A program made the translations under genes and the position numbers. The notes under the pieces are model-generated. The model was given only the letters and a program-made list of their open reading frames with translations. It had not been told where the DNA came from and did no database searches. From Jiangella ureilytica (GTDB lineage Bacteria; Actinomycetota; Actinomycetes; Jiangellales; Jiangellaceae), in contig NZ_SMKL01000028.1 in NCBI RefSeq assembly GCF_004348545.1, forward strand, positions 1 through 64,000: a stretch of DNA of 64,000 nucleotides. Direction: 5' to 3'. Below, in pieces: positions 54,101 through 61,314 of this stretch (its first letter is position 1; every line of letters begins with the position of its first letter).

Positions 54101-54924
54101 ACCTCGGCCTCGAACAGGCCGGTGACGCCGGCGTGCCGGCCGACGCCGATCCACAGGTCGCGCACGCCGGCGTTGGCGGCCAGGCCCTCCAGCCCGCTCG
54201 GCGCGACGAACAGCCGCACCTCGGGCAGGTACAGGCCCTGCCACTCGTCGGGCTGGGTGCGCGCGTTCGCCGGCACCCCGGCCGGCCCGGCCTCGCCGGT
54301 CAGGTCGAGGGTGGCGCTGCGGAACGCGAACCCGACCACCTCGCCGGGGCCGATCAGCGCGTGCCGCGGCTCCATGCGGATGAAGTCGAAGATCTGGTCC
54401 TGGGGCGAAGTGCCGCCGATGGTGCTGCTCAGCAGGTCGACCTTCATGCCCCCGCCCGCCGGGCGCAGCAGCCGGACCCGCAGCGCGGGCAACGTGAAAC
54501 GCACGTCCGGGTTGTCGGGGTCGGCCCGCAGCTGGCCCTGCGCGTCCAGCTTCGCGCCGCGCAGGAACGGCACCCGCACGAACGGGCCCGGCGTGTCGAT
54601 GACGAGCCGGACGGTACCGTCGGGATCGCCGCCCGGCCCGGTGAGCCGCAGGCCGAGCTCGAGGCCGACCCTCGGGTCCGGGAAGACGATCGGCGTCCCG
54701 GTGCTGATGGCCGCGCTCGGGCTGTGGCTGAACGACCCGGTCGCGGGATCCACACTGAGCGGCTGGTCACCGCCGGCGGTGGTCGTCCAGATCCGCCAGG
54801 TGAACCCGTCGTCCTCGGCGCGCTCGGACTCGACCGGCGTGTCGACGCTGTCGAGCACGGGCTCCAGAGAGTCCAGCTTGCCGCCGCTCTTCAGCGACGA
54901 CGGCATGTCGTCCCACAGGCTCAT
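48136..54924 (-). CDS. Giant multidomain protein with OmpA-like segment and DUF6603-like hydrophobic beta core, first gene of the module
   Basis: This 2262-aa protein starts at ATG 54924 behind a GGGGGGG run. It begins MSLWDDMPSSLKSGGKLDSL, without a signal peptide. Residues ~40-330 are beta-sandwich, including EWQGLYLPEVRLFVAPSG and WIGVGRHAGVTGLFE. Ig-like parts occupy ~330-470. Residues ~470-625 contain an OmpA-like pattern (ITVEGFASYENKDD, ELSERRRDALIHLL). Residues ~845-1325 are long alternating hydrophobic strands (LGIFGFLGGVGVNYRR, FLLHLKGIVLVEVPGPRLLLM, FDALVLFEPFAIGGTIYARG) that recall DUF6603 proteins. The C-terminal ~900 residues are acidic and beta-rich. It may form a large scaffold or a lipid-handling groove; these roles are speculative. 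Confidence 0.7.
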   Translation of the reverse strand: MSLWDDMPSSLKSGGKLDSLEPVLDSVDTPVESERAEDDGFTWRIWTTTAGGDQPLSVDPATGSFSHSPSAAISTGTPIVFPDPRVGLELGLRLTGPGGDPDGTVRLVIDTPGPFVRVPFLRGAKLDAQGQLRADPDNPDVRFTLPALRVRLLRPAGGGMKVDLLSSTIGGTSPQDQIFDFIRMEPRHALIGPGEVVGFAFRSATLDLTGEAGPAGVPANARTQPDEWQGLYLPEVRLFVAPSGLEGLAANAGVRDLWIGVGRHAGVTGLFEAEVVNRGQSPTVRLAFQGPAGEWYPVQDGDPVLNPVELPDSATLYVSAGGGLAPYAYRVLVDGADPTTLDRRTILLPATDTMTLDVRVSDAGLHEYTRTITVRRATPSGGGAPTSPPSDQVVPRTVTSTGHRVVVRSQTVTHATVALEPDDGGTVAWSWPGGSAGGPTAQIPVAAGATVTVTATRTVTAATVAPFSMYTLFNHPAATEFPSPPANDWTRNPLNVGTAAASSRTGWGSVPSFLSADSLARLGQLPKNTPITVEGFASYENKDDAGTVEHNQELSERRRDALIHLLETHPDLSFTAVSAGTAHGHGTAQGSTAPAPGASDWWRATATPASAADTTETITAELKRPPAPDVTDVDPEPQRPLVPDCFRKIGIRVELIRGTFVRAEVYGEFDVRTAAEARLDEHTSDELPARTNPSDGICTFLVRLRIAEDRSSWLAGAEFRAIEGDLDGLAKVERSATGSNTALDVLGAVAALSPLLAAATPPSPTAGELVPLVVLGSAAVGLGAAGRIQTQSVILRGGELVVTDGLVDPATGSGPTTTQVSVLLDLETAFSFDLGFIRVDPAKPIVTRYKAVGVRSSWDTETDGDGTVEYVPLPVFDPSRGYTVDVPAGSLAATPPLDSLLRVLGVKVSRLNPTYLEVEVGLGVDLGIVEVDTVRVRLRLDAAEAPQLTKLGATLDIPGAIHGTGYLEITEFGFKGAFDLTFPSVGLRAAAILALESRAGTTGVLVGAEVEFPVPLPLGNSGLGIFGFLGGVGVNYRRLEPPGVQAPALRWLEAQLTPARGFNVMHPAGWELSGGSFAIAAGVMLGTAEGGFLLHLKGIVLVEVPGPRLLLMMKADVLSLPPVLKSQSSATFLAVLDLDLGRGTITIGIVAEYDVVDLLHIRVPVTAFFDLQQSRNWFIDLGSYTDPVTVRVLDAFKGTGYLMIHGDGTTLANPELPIVTSGLAIAVGFHLQCVLMGSKAVGLYFEVAAGFDALVLFEPFAIGGTIYARGELRLWVVGVSAKAELTVLVGRQLENGVEVERTYIHGEVCGKVDLFFFDIEGCIELTIGESEPSPPPAPPLVAGVSLVSRSPALVEGSATDRAVDGRLADALDEDDAGPVPTVPLDAVPVVLFDVPPMVAAGDVVLGGQARGESGAGADPWVRRADRWWRYQVTRVELLGDLQPDPPAGKTPATWWARDAPGQSQLGPALALLSWLPTPTPRAVPYGESLTTSVRERWGHVCAEVAPPAFVLWTFDGKPPGPNPAGWRLDGVAWPDPDGAFRTADVRAALGVTEAWRTGDAVADLLQGTDPAIVVGDAVPCPQGRIRLVESVHDWDAGNPLEYGNAALPTSGDALGDVVELMAAGASLADLAATWVDTAWDKEFSRTPLRCQGRVLRSPSGDEPEPAPDAPEDERELVKRVWDETGFSPSELANCLRLRCDDGVEALELLLLVSERMLNEGLSVVCRDADGTEVGRQPVTPDSMVTSSNPLPADWTDPDGPWADPIERAGRLAARVVANQRDLLLCRVIVDVPGQVTAVEIGAGRGEEDLVATPYWLIAAVGLTGAERFRYDYDSRVVTTERDLLESTVSQDPTDVALLVPSRQYTVRVGWRAESVQQEAKPSATAQENWGAEQVQDFRFGADGPDEAPADLGGWLLASAPSMNETGVLCAEPIRIALATQNVTALFDAYGEELRVGVQAASGHHPEPPGGGPAGGALTLPTGLGGVLGSLTPALAGVMTPWQQAVTELLDELPCTSSSGSSAYGTIVTLPYDLQPLTDYLLDIEAVPKNAPAGATGRRVHRVGFTTSRFGTVGELAQLVRLAPREQRLVPSPAALGTLPVAPAGDVLDAAYQAAGLAVPEVPRYPVVHVLWSGDAVPQPVAVVVESSEAMWRSRPVPTVVAGPPDPSAGPGHQWWAAVEADWLSLQPSTAVPAGGDPPRAGITRLVRGPGGTRAVVLLAPGSRGAELRLDLVVPGDALAGSAEQRAEALRIVLDAAPWEVED

Positions 54925-54961
54925 ACCTGCCCCCCCGAAGGTTTCGCCTTGCCGGGTGATC

Positions 54962-54985
54962 TACCAGAAAACGGGCGACCTGGTA
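54962..54985. promoter_or_regulatory. Dyad upstream of the giant gene pair
   Basis: TACCAG (54962-54967) and CTGGTA (54980-54985) are exact reverse complements with a 12-base spacer, 38-61 bases before the ATG of the 2262-aa gene. Position and symmetry fit an operator or activator site for a dimeric protein. The inner part is AT-richer (GAAAACGGG). Confidence 0.5.
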
Positions 54986-55073
54986 ACCCCATGGCGACCA
55001 CCTGTTCCGGAACGGGGGACGACACGCCGGTCCGCGAGCGGTGGCCGGTACGTCGCCGCAGCGCGGTGAACCT

Positions 55074-55991
55074 CTATGGGGCGGTGAGCGCGACGCTGCC
55101 GTGCCAGAGCTCGGCCGCCGCGACCCGGTCGTAGGACTGCTCCGACGAACGGGCCTCGTGCCGGCCGCGGAAGTACCGTCCGCTCACGCCGTCGAGCGCG
55201 GGGTCGTCGATCAGGCGGGCGAGCGCCGCGCCGGACGTGCGCGTGGTGTGGACGTTGCGCGGCAGCACGGTCGCCGCCGGCATGAGGTAGCGCCAGGCGA
55301 ACCGGAACACCGGGTGGTAGTCGCGGGCCAGCCCGGTGCCGGGCATGAGTCCCGGGTCGAACGCGTTCACCGTCGTGCCCGGGTCGTCCAGTCGCCGGTC
55401 CAGCTCATAGGCGAGCAGCACGGCGCACAGCTTCGACGTCGTGTAGCGGCGACGGCCCTCCTCACGCGGATCGGTCCCGTCCCCGTCACCGGGCGCCGCG
55501 GCGAGAGCGGACACACTGGCCAGGCGCGGCGGCGGGAAGCCGTGCCGCCGCGCCGGGTCGTGCGTGTCGCTGGCGACCATGACGATGCGCGCGGGCGCCA
55601 CGAGGTGCGGCCGCAGCAGCTCCACCAGCAGGAAGTGCGCCAGGTGGTTGACCGCGAACGTCACCTCGTGCCCGTCGGCGGTGCGCCGTGTCCCGGTGAC
55701 CACCATGGTTCCGGCGTTGCAGACCACCGCGTGCAACGGCGGCAGCTCGCGTCCGGGCCACTCGCGGGCGAAGGCCCGGACCGCGTCCAGCGACTCCAGG
55801 TTCAGCACCAGCGGCGTCACCGGCAGCCCGGACCGGTCCGCGAGCGCCGCGGCCCGCGCCGCCGTCCGGGCCCGGTCGCGGCCCGTGACGACGGCGTGCC
55901 AGCCGCTCGCGCGGCGGCCCAGGGCGCGGACGGTCGCCGTGCCGAGGCTGCCGGTGCCGCCGGTGATCAGCACGGTCCGGGCGGGACTCAT
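55074..55991 (-). CDS. Short-chain dehydrogenase/reductase (SDR)
   Basis: This 305-aa protein has the SDR cofactor motif TGGTGSLGTATVRAL (residues 10-24), NAG in HAVVCNAGTM near residue 92, the catalytic Ser region VMVASDTHD, and YTTSK (Tyr-x3-Lys) near residue 185. It resembles protochlorophyllide-reductase/retinol-dehydrogenase-like SDRs that act on small molecules. The ATG overlaps the stop of the NmrA-like gene by four bases. Confidence 0.92.
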   Translation of the reverse strand: MSPARTVLITGGTGSLGTATVRALGRRASGWHAVVTGRDRARTAARAAALADRSGLPVTPLVLNLESLDAVRAFAREWPGRELPPLHAVVCNAGTMVVTGTRRTADGHEVTFAVNHLAHFLLVELLRPHLVAPARIVMVASDTHDPARRHGFPPPRLASVSALAAAPGDGDGTDPREEGRRRYTTSKLCAVLLAYELDRRLDDPGTTVNAFDPGLMPGTGLARDYHPVFRFAWRYLMPAATVLPRNVHTTRTSGAALARLIDDPALDGVSGRYFRGRHEARSSEQSYDRVAAAELWHGSVALTAP

Positions 55992-56866
55992 GGCCGGCCG
56001 GCCGGGAGCGGCGCGGCGACCAGGTCGCGCAGCGTCGTCTCGATCGGCGTGGTGCAGCGGTGGGCCCGGTCGCCGCGCGGCACCAGCAGGCCACGGCCGG
56101 TGGCGTCGTAGAGCGCGACCAGCTCGGCCGCCAGCTCCGGCGGCAGGCCGGCGCCGAGCAGCGCGTCGGTCCAGGCCGGCCGCGGCAGGACGGCCACCTC
56201 GACGTGCCGGCCCAGCAACCCGGCCAGCGCCTCGGCCACCTGCCGCTCGGTGTACTGGGGCGCGTCGAGGTCGACGACCTCGGAGGCGAGCGGCGGGTCC
56301 GCCAGGGACGCCGCGACCGCCGCGCCGACGTCGCGGGTCGCGGCCATCGGGACCGGGACGTCGGCGGATTCGCCGAACACCGGATAGACGCCCTCGGCGA
56401 GCACGGCGGGGAGCACGTCACCGGCCTTCTCCTGGAAGTGCGGCGAGCGGATCGCCGTCACCACCGCGCCGGTGCCGCGCAGGCCGTTCTCGAGGTGGTG
56501 CAGCCAGCGGACCGGCCCGGTCCCGTCGGGCAGGTCGGCGCCGTACGACGACAGCGCGACCACGTGCAGGACGCCGCTGCCGGCGACGCCCGCGGCGATC
56601 GTGTCGGCCAGCCGCCGGTGGTCGGCGTCGGTGCCGGTGGCGATGGTCGGCAGCAGGACGAACGCGCCGCGGCAGCCGGCCAGCGCCGTGGCCAGCGCGG
56701 CCGGGTCGGTGAGGTCGGCGACGGCCACCTCCGCGGCGCCCGCGCGCCGCCATGACTCGCCCTGGGCCGGATCGCGGACGACGGCCCGGACCTGCTCACC
56801 GGCGGCGAGCAGGGCGCGGGCGGCGGCGCCGCCGACGTGGCCGGTGATCCCGGTGATGGCGTACAT
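55988..56866 (-). CDS. NmrA family NAD(P)-binding protein
   Basis: This 292-aa protein starts at ATG 56866 after GGAAGGAG. It has YAITGITGHVGGAAARALL (residues 2-20), VRAVVRDPAQG, FVLLPTIATGTDADH, VVALSSYGADLPDGTG and SPHFQEKAGDVLPA, as in NmrA/QOR2-type atypical SDRs. The first gene of a two-gene unit with the SDR, it diverges from an AraC regulator that probably controls it. Confidence 0.9.
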   Translation of the reverse strand: MYAITGITGHVGGAAARALLAAGEQVRAVVRDPAQGESWRRAGAAEVAVADLTDPAALATALAGCRGAFVLLPTIATGTDADHRRLADTIAAGVAGSGVLHVVALSSYGADLPDGTGPVRWLHHLENGLRGTGAVVTAIRSPHFQEKAGDVLPAVLAEGVYPVFGESADVPVPMAATRDVGAAVAASLADPPLASEVVDLDAPQYTERQVAEALAGLLGRHVEVAVLPRPAWTDALLGAGLPPELAAELVALYDATGRGLLVPRGDRAHRCTTPIETTLRDLVAAPLPAGRP

Positions 56867-56931
56867 GGGCCTCTCCTTCCAGTGGGGATCCGGTGCTGGA
56901 CCCGTTGCTCCCAGTAGAGCGGCGGCAAGCG

Positions 56932-56975
56932 AGACGATCCATATCTGCTCTGGTCGATTGCATGTCTGATCGTCT
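56932..56975. promoter_or_regulatory. 8-bp inverted repeat in the NmrA/AraC divergent region
   Basis: AGACGATC (56932-56939) and GATCGTCT (56968-56975) are exact reverse complements 28 bases apart. Inside, ATCCATATCTG and ATTGCATGTCTG form an imperfect direct repeat of the kind bound by AraC proteins. The region lies in the 121-base gap and is the AT-richest part of it. Confidence 0.5.
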
Positions 56976-56987
56976 AGGCTGCGGGTC

Positions 56988-57971
56988 ATGGATGCTCTCG
57001 CCGACGTGCTCGACGGCGTCCGGGCGCGCTCGGCGGACTTCTGCCGGGCGGTGCTCGAGCCGCCGTGGGCGCTGCGCATCATCGACGGCGCCGCCCTCGC
57101 CCTGGCGACGGTGCTGCGCGGGCAGGCATGGGTGGTTCCCGACGACGGCGAGCCCGTGCTCATCCGGGCCGGCGAGGTCGCCGTCATCCGCGGGCCGCAG
57201 CCGTACACCGTCGGCGACGATCCCTCGACCCCGCCGATGCTGCAGGTCCTGGCCGGCAATGCGCTGCGCACCATGGACGGCGTCGACGTGTCGACGGCCG
57301 AGGCCCTCGATCTCATCGGCCAGGCCGGGCCCGACCAGGCCGAACCCGAAGGCGCCACCGTCGTCGCCAGCGGCACCTACCAGGTCGGCGGCGACATCGG
57401 GGCGCGCCTGCTCAGCGCACTGCCCGGCATCGTGCACGTCCCCCGCGACCCCGACGTCGCGCCCGTCCTGGCGCTGCTCGGCGCCGAGCTCGACCGCGAC
57501 GACCCCGGCCAGCAGGTGGTGCTCGACCGGCTGCTCGACCTCGCGCTCATCGCGACCCTGCGAGCCTGGTTCGCCCGCCCCGAGGCGCAGGCGCCGGGCT
57601 GGTACCGCGCCCTCAGCGACCCCGTCGTCGGCCCGACCCTGCGCCTGATCCACGACGACCCCGCGCACCCGTGGACGCTCGCCGAGCTGGCCGAGCGCGC
57701 CGGCGCCTCCCGGGCCGCCTTCGCCCGCCGCTTCTCGTCGCTGGTCGGCGTGCCGCCCATGACCTACGTGACGGGGTGGCGGCTCACCATGGCCGCCGAC
57801 CTGCTGCGCCAGACCGACGCCACCGTCGAGACCATCGCGCGGCGGGTCGGCTACGCCAACGCGTTCGCCCTCAGCGTCGCGTTCAAGCGGGTGCGCGGCA
57901 CCACCCCGCGCCACCACCGGCTCGGCTCCGGCGGGCCCGGCCACCTGACGCTGGCCGGCAGTCCCGTCTGA
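56988..57971 (+). CDS. AraC family regulator with cupin-type sensor domain
   Basis: This 327-aa protein has an N-terminal cupin_6-like domain (PPWALRIIDGAALALATVLRG-like beta strands, VLIRAGEVAVIRGPQPY near residue 70) that binds small molecules. The C-terminal double helix-turn-helix has LAELAERAGASRAAFARRFSSLVG (in parts) and ETIARRVGYANAFALSVAFKRVRG (in parts), with TPRHHR at the end. It probably activates the divergent NmrA-SDR pair. Confidence 0.92.
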   Translation: MDALADVLDGVRARSADFCRAVLEPPWALRIIDGAALALATVLRGQAWVVPDDGEPVLIRAGEVAVIRGPQPYTVGDDPSTPPMLQVLAGNALRTMDGVDVSTAEALDLIGQAGPDQAEPEGATVVASGTYQVGGDIGARLLSALPGIVHVPRDPDVAPVLALLGAELDRDDPGQQVVLDRLLDLALIATLRAWFARPEAQAPGWYRALSDPVVGPTLRLIHDDPAHPWTLAELAERAGASRAAFARRFSSLVGVPPMTYVTGWRLTMAADLLRQTDATVETIARRVGYANAFALSVAFKRVRGTTPRHHRLGSGGPGHLTLAGSPV

Positions 57972-58070
57972 CCCTTGGCGCGCTGAGAGCAACCTCGTGC
58001 GCCCCGTATGCCCCGTGTGTGGAACGCTTCAGCGTGCCAGGGGCTCGGCCTGCGAGGCCGCTGCCGAGGA

Positions 58071-58985
58071 CTAGAGGCCCAGCTTCTCCAGGCGGGCGAT
58101 GTACTCGTCCTCCTGCTCCTCCTCGTCGGCGTCGGAGTCCCAGGGCTCGAGCAGCCAGGCCTGCGTCTTCTCGTCCAGCTCGGCGAGCCGGCGGTTGTAC
58201 TCCTCGCCGTTGTCGGTCCAGTAGCCGACCACCTTGTAGGCCGACGGCGGCAGCTTCAGCTCATGCCGGAGGTAGCGGCGAGCGTCGCGCAGGACGGCGG
58301 TCTCGCCAGCCACCCACACGTAGCCGGCGCCGTCGGGCAGCCCGGCCGGGAGGTCGGCGGCGCGCAGGACGTCGGCGAGCCGGCTGGGGCCGTGGCCGTT
58401 GCCGCCGTGCATCCAGGCGACGTCGACGCCGTCGCGCGCGGGCAGCGCCACCTGATGGTCCGGCGAGGCCACCTCGAAGACCGCCCGGGTGCGCACGCCG
58501 GCCGGGCAGTTCTCCACGATGCGGGTGGCAGCCGGCAGCGCGGCGGAGTCGGCCAGCAGCAGCTGCCAGGCCAGGCCGGCCGGCGGGTCGTACATGCCGG
58601 TCGGGGTGTTGAGGGTGACGACGTCGCCCGGCGCGGCCCGCTGCGCCCAGGCCGCCGCGACGCCGCCGTCGTGCACCACGAAGTCGATGACCACCTCGCC
58701 GCGCTCGGGGCGGTGGTCGCGGACGGTGTAGGTGCGCATGGGCGACGGCTCGGCGCCGTCGGGGTAGGTCCAGCGGCCGTTGCCGTGGATGACCGGCAGC
58801 ACCGGCTCGGCACCGCCCTCGGGCGGGAAGAAGACCCGCAGGTACTCGTCGCCCACGCCGGTCGAGGCGAACTCGGCCAGGCCGGGACCGCCGAAGACCA
58901 CGCGCATCATGTCGGCGCACACGGGCCGCGCGTCGATGACCTCGGCGCGGAAGAACCGCATGGGCAGGTCGGCACCGATGGACAT
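58071..58985 (-). CDS. Siderophore-interacting protein (NADPH- or ferredoxin-dependent ferric-siderophore reductase)
   Basis: This 304-aa protein starts at ATG 58985, with AGGAG upstream. The FAD-binding barrel has MRTYTVRDH (RTYT at 84-87) and VVIDFVVHDGGVAAAWAQRAAPGD (in parts). The C-terminal SIP domain has LLLADSAALPAATRI, VWVAGETAVLRDARRYLRHE (in parts) and KVVGYWTDNGEEYNRR, which bind NAD(P)H. An acidic tail (DADEEEQEDE) follows. It releases iron from imported siderophores. A 19-bp iron box lies just upstream. Confidence 0.95.
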   Translation of the reverse strand: MSIGADLPMRFFRAEVIDARPVCADMMRVVFGGPGLAEFASTGVGDEYLRVFFPPEGGAEPVLPVIHGNGRWTYPDGAEPSPMRTYTVRDHRPERGEVVIDFVVHDGGVAAAWAQRAAPGDVVTLNTPTGMYDPPAGLAWQLLLADSAALPAATRIVENCPAGVRTRAVFEVASPDHQVALPARDGVDVAWMHGGNGHGPSRLADVLRAADLPAGLPDGAGYVWVAGETAVLRDARRYLRHELKLPPSAYKVVGYWTDNGEEYNRRLAELDEKTQAWLLEPWDSDADEEEQEDEYIARLEKLGL

Positions 58986-59012
58986 CCACGCTCCTCGCAA
59001 GCGACGGCAGGG

Positions 59013-59031
59013 TAAGGAAAGCCTAACCTGT
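59013..59031 (-). promoter_or_regulatory. Iron box (IdeR/DmdR1-type operator)
   Basis: On the - strand the 19 bases ACAGGTTAGGCTTTCCTTA match TTAGGTTAGGCTAACCTAA at 14 positions. The site ends 28 bases before the siderophore-interacting protein start. Repression under iron sufficiency is expected. Confidence 0.85.
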
Positions 59032-59135
59032 TCGGTCCGATGACCGCAGCGAGCTCGCTGGGCTGTTCACCGTGACGCGCAGATCGCCATGATCGACCTG
59101 GCGACCGTCTTCGTCGAATGACCGACGGCCGAGCG

Positions 59136-60098
59136 TCACGTCGTGGATGCGCCCCCCGCCGCGCGACGGAACCTCGTCGCGAGGCGATCGAACGCCGCCG
59201 CGAGCCCGTCTCCCTCGATCACCTCGATGTCGACGTCGAGCTGCGCCATCCACAGCGCGAGCCGGTCCGGGTCGTCGGACCCCAGCTCGACCCGGCAGGT
59301 GGACTCGTCGACCACCTCGACATCGACCGGGATGAGGATCTTCGCGGCGACCTCGGCGGCAGGGGCGTGCACGAGTATCCGGGCACGGTACGTCCAGGCC
59401 CCCTTGCTGACGCGTCCGACGACGTACTCGACGACACCGTCCTCCGGGATCACGCGCGGCCGGAACCGCGCACCCGTCGGTGCGTGCGGAACCATGCGGT
59501 CGACACGGAAGACCCGCCAGTCGGCACGGTCGAGATCCCACGCGAGCAGATACCAGAGCGGCCCCCAGGTCACCAGCCGCTGCGGTTCGGCGTGGCGCGC
59601 CTCTTCGCTGCCACCGGGCTTCGTGTACCCGAACCGCAGCCGTTCGTGGCCGCGGATCGCGGCGGCGACCGTGCCGAGCACCGAGAGATCCAGTGGCGGG
59701 TCAGCTCCTGGAACGACGCTCGTCGCCTCGCGCACCGCCTCCACGCGCCGACGCAGCCGCGAGGGCAGCACCTGCTCCAGCTTCGCGAGCGCGGTGAGCG
59801 ATGTCTCTTCGACTCCGAGCCTCTGGGTCGCGACCGCACCCAGTCCGACCGCGACGGCGACGGCCTCGTCGTCGTCGAGCAGCAGCGGGGGCATCGCCGT
59901 CCCGGCGGCCAACCGGTACCCGCCCGCAACGCCGGGGCGCGCATCCACGGGATACCCGAGCGACCGCAGCTTGCCGATGTCGGCGCGCACAGTCCTCGTG
60001 CTCACATCGAGCCGGCCGGCGAGCTCGGAGCTCGTCCAGTCGCGCTTGAGCTGGAGCAACGACAGCAGTTCGAGCAGGCGGGCCGAGGTCTCCAACAT
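59136..60098 (-). CDS. HTH/WYL-domain transcriptional regulator (YafY-like)
   Basis: This 320-aa protein is given the usual family start MLETSARLLELLSLLQL at ATG 60098; an ATG at 60110 is possible. The N-terminal winged helix has WTSSELAGRLDVSTRTVRADIGKLRSLGYPV (in parts, residues 20-52). The WYL domain contains LRFGYTKPGG, LVTWGPLWYLLAWDLDR and WRVFRVDRM, followed by a WCX-like C-terminal region. WYL domains bind nucleic acids or small ligands. It diverges from the epoxide hydrolase gene by 63 bases and probably controls it. Confidence 0.92.
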   Translation of the reverse strand: MLETSARLLELLSLLQLKRDWTSSELAGRLDVSTRTVRADIGKLRSLGYPVDARPGVAGGYRLAAGTAMPPLLLDDDEAVAVAVGLGAVATQRLGVEETSLTALAKLEQVLPSRLRRRVEAVREATSVVPGADPPLDLSVLGTVAAAIRGHERLRFGYTKPGGSEEARHAEPQRLVTWGPLWYLLAWDLDRADWRVFRVDRMVPHAPTGARFRPRVIPEDGVVEYVVGRVSKGAWTYRARILVHAPAAEVAAKILIPVDVEVVDESTCRVELGSDDPDRLALWMAQLDVDIEVIEGDGLAAAFDRLATRFRRAAGGASTT

Positions 60099-60161
60099 GT
60101 TCCCGATCATCTCAGCAATTGCGGAAGCCAACCTGCCGCATTACCTGGAAACGTGGACGTC

Positions 60162-61307
60162 ATGACCGAGAACAACGCACTCACACCCTTCCGCATCGAC
60201 ATCCCGCAGGCCGACATCGACGACCTGCGCAACCGGCTGGCGCACACGCGCTGGCCGATCCCCGTGCCGGGCCGAGACGATCGCACCGACTTCAGCCGCG
60301 GCATCCCGCTGGTGTACCTGAAGGAGCTCGCCGAGTACTGGCGCGACGGATTCGACTGGCGTGCGCAGGAGGCGAAGCTCAACGAGTACGAACAGTTCAC
60401 GACGGTCGTCGACGGCCAGACGTTCCACGTCGTCCACGCGCGATCGGCGAACCCGGATGCCATCCCGCTGATCCTGAACCACGGCTGGCCGGGCTCGTTC
60501 GTCGACTACCAGCGACTCGTCCCGCTGCTGACCGGCGAGTTCCACCTGATCATCCCGTCGCTGCCCGGCTTCGGGTTCTCCACCCCGCTGTCAGGGACCG
60601 GCTGGGAGCTGGCGCGGACGACGGAGGCCTATGCCGAGATCATGACGCGTCTCGGCTACGAGAGGTTCGCGGCCCACGGCACCGACGTCGGTGCGGGCAC
60701 CACCGGCCGCCTCGCGGCGGCCCACCCGGAGCGCGTCATCGGCACGCACCTCGGCTGCGACCGCCCGTTGCTCGGCCTGCTCGGCGACAAGTTCCCCTAC
60801 CCCGACGGCCTGTCCGACGACGAGATCGCCCAGATCGACGCGGTGCGTACCGAGAATGCGGGCGAACGCGGGTATCTCGAGATGCAGGACCACCGTCCCG
60901 ACACGATCGGCGCGGCGCTCACCGACTCGCCGGTCGGTCAGCTCGCGTGGATCGCCGAGAAGTTCAAGACCAGAACCGGTGGCGCCTACCGGACGCCGGA
61001 CGAGACGGTCGACCGCGACCAGCTCCTCACGAACGTCAGCCTGTACTGGTTCACCCGCAGCGGCGCGTCGAGCGCGCAGTTCTACTACGAGTCCGAGCAC
61101 TCCGGACTCGACCTGGTCATGGTGGCCCCCGGTGTGCCGTCCGGCTGGGCCGTGTTCGACACCCATCCGCTCATGCGCCGCGCGATGGACCCGTGGAAGG
61201 CGGCCGGCCACTGGAGCGAGTTCACCGAAGGCGGTCACTTCCCCGCCATGGAGGAGCCGCACCTGCTCGCGGACGACATCCGCACCTTCGTCCGCGGCAT
61301 TCCCTGA
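60162..61307 (+). CDS. Epoxide hydrolase (EHN-domain, microsomal type)
   Basis: This 381-aa protein has the N-terminal EHN lid (residues 1-110: FRIDIPQADIDDLRNRLAHTRWP in parts) and an alpha/beta hydrolase domain with the oxyanion loop NHGWPGSF, nucleophile Asp175 in AAHGTDVGAGT, and the His in EGGHFPAMEEP near residue 360. It opens epoxides by water through an ester intermediate. Its length and the HGWPG motif are typical. Confidence 0.94.
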   Translation: MTENNALTPFRIDIPQADIDDLRNRLAHTRWPIPVPGRDDRTDFSRGIPLVYLKELAEYWRDGFDWRAQEAKLNEYEQFTTVVDGQTFHVVHARSANPDAIPLILNHGWPGSFVDYQRLVPLLTGEFHLIIPSLPGFGFSTPLSGTGWELARTTEAYAEIMTRLGYERFAAHGTDVGAGTTGRLAAAHPERVIGTHLGCDRPLLGLLGDKFPYPDGLSDDEIAQIDAVRTENAGERGYLEMQDHRPDTIGAALTDSPVGQLAWIAEKFKTRTGGAYRTPDETVDRDQLLTNVSLYWFTRSGASSAQFYYESEHSGLDLVMVAPGVPSGWAVFDTHPLMRRAMDPWKAAGHWSEFTEGGHFPAMEEPHLLADDIRTFVRGIP

Positions 61308-61314
61308 CCCCGCG

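Noticed and set aside
48136-54924. Treating the large gene pair as a phage tail or eCIS structural operon
   Set aside because: No sheath, tube, spike, baseplate or AAA ATPase gene lies beside it; the link remains speculative.
21848-54985. TACCAG occurring at both the aldolase operon operator and the dyad of the giant genes
   Set aside because: A 6-base match is expected by chance at this scale; the spacing and symmetry differ.
58024-58068. Hairpins ACGCT/AGCGT and CTCGGC/GCCGAG between the AraC and siderophore-interacting genes
   Set aside because: The first has a 2-base loop and the second only a 6-bp stem with a 13-base loop; too weak to call a terminator.
59037-59135. Open - strand stretch ending ...LRVTVNSPASSLRSSDRTG before the iron box
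   Set aside because: It has no start of its own, sits in the promoter region, and matches no family I know; more likely chance in GC-rich DNA.
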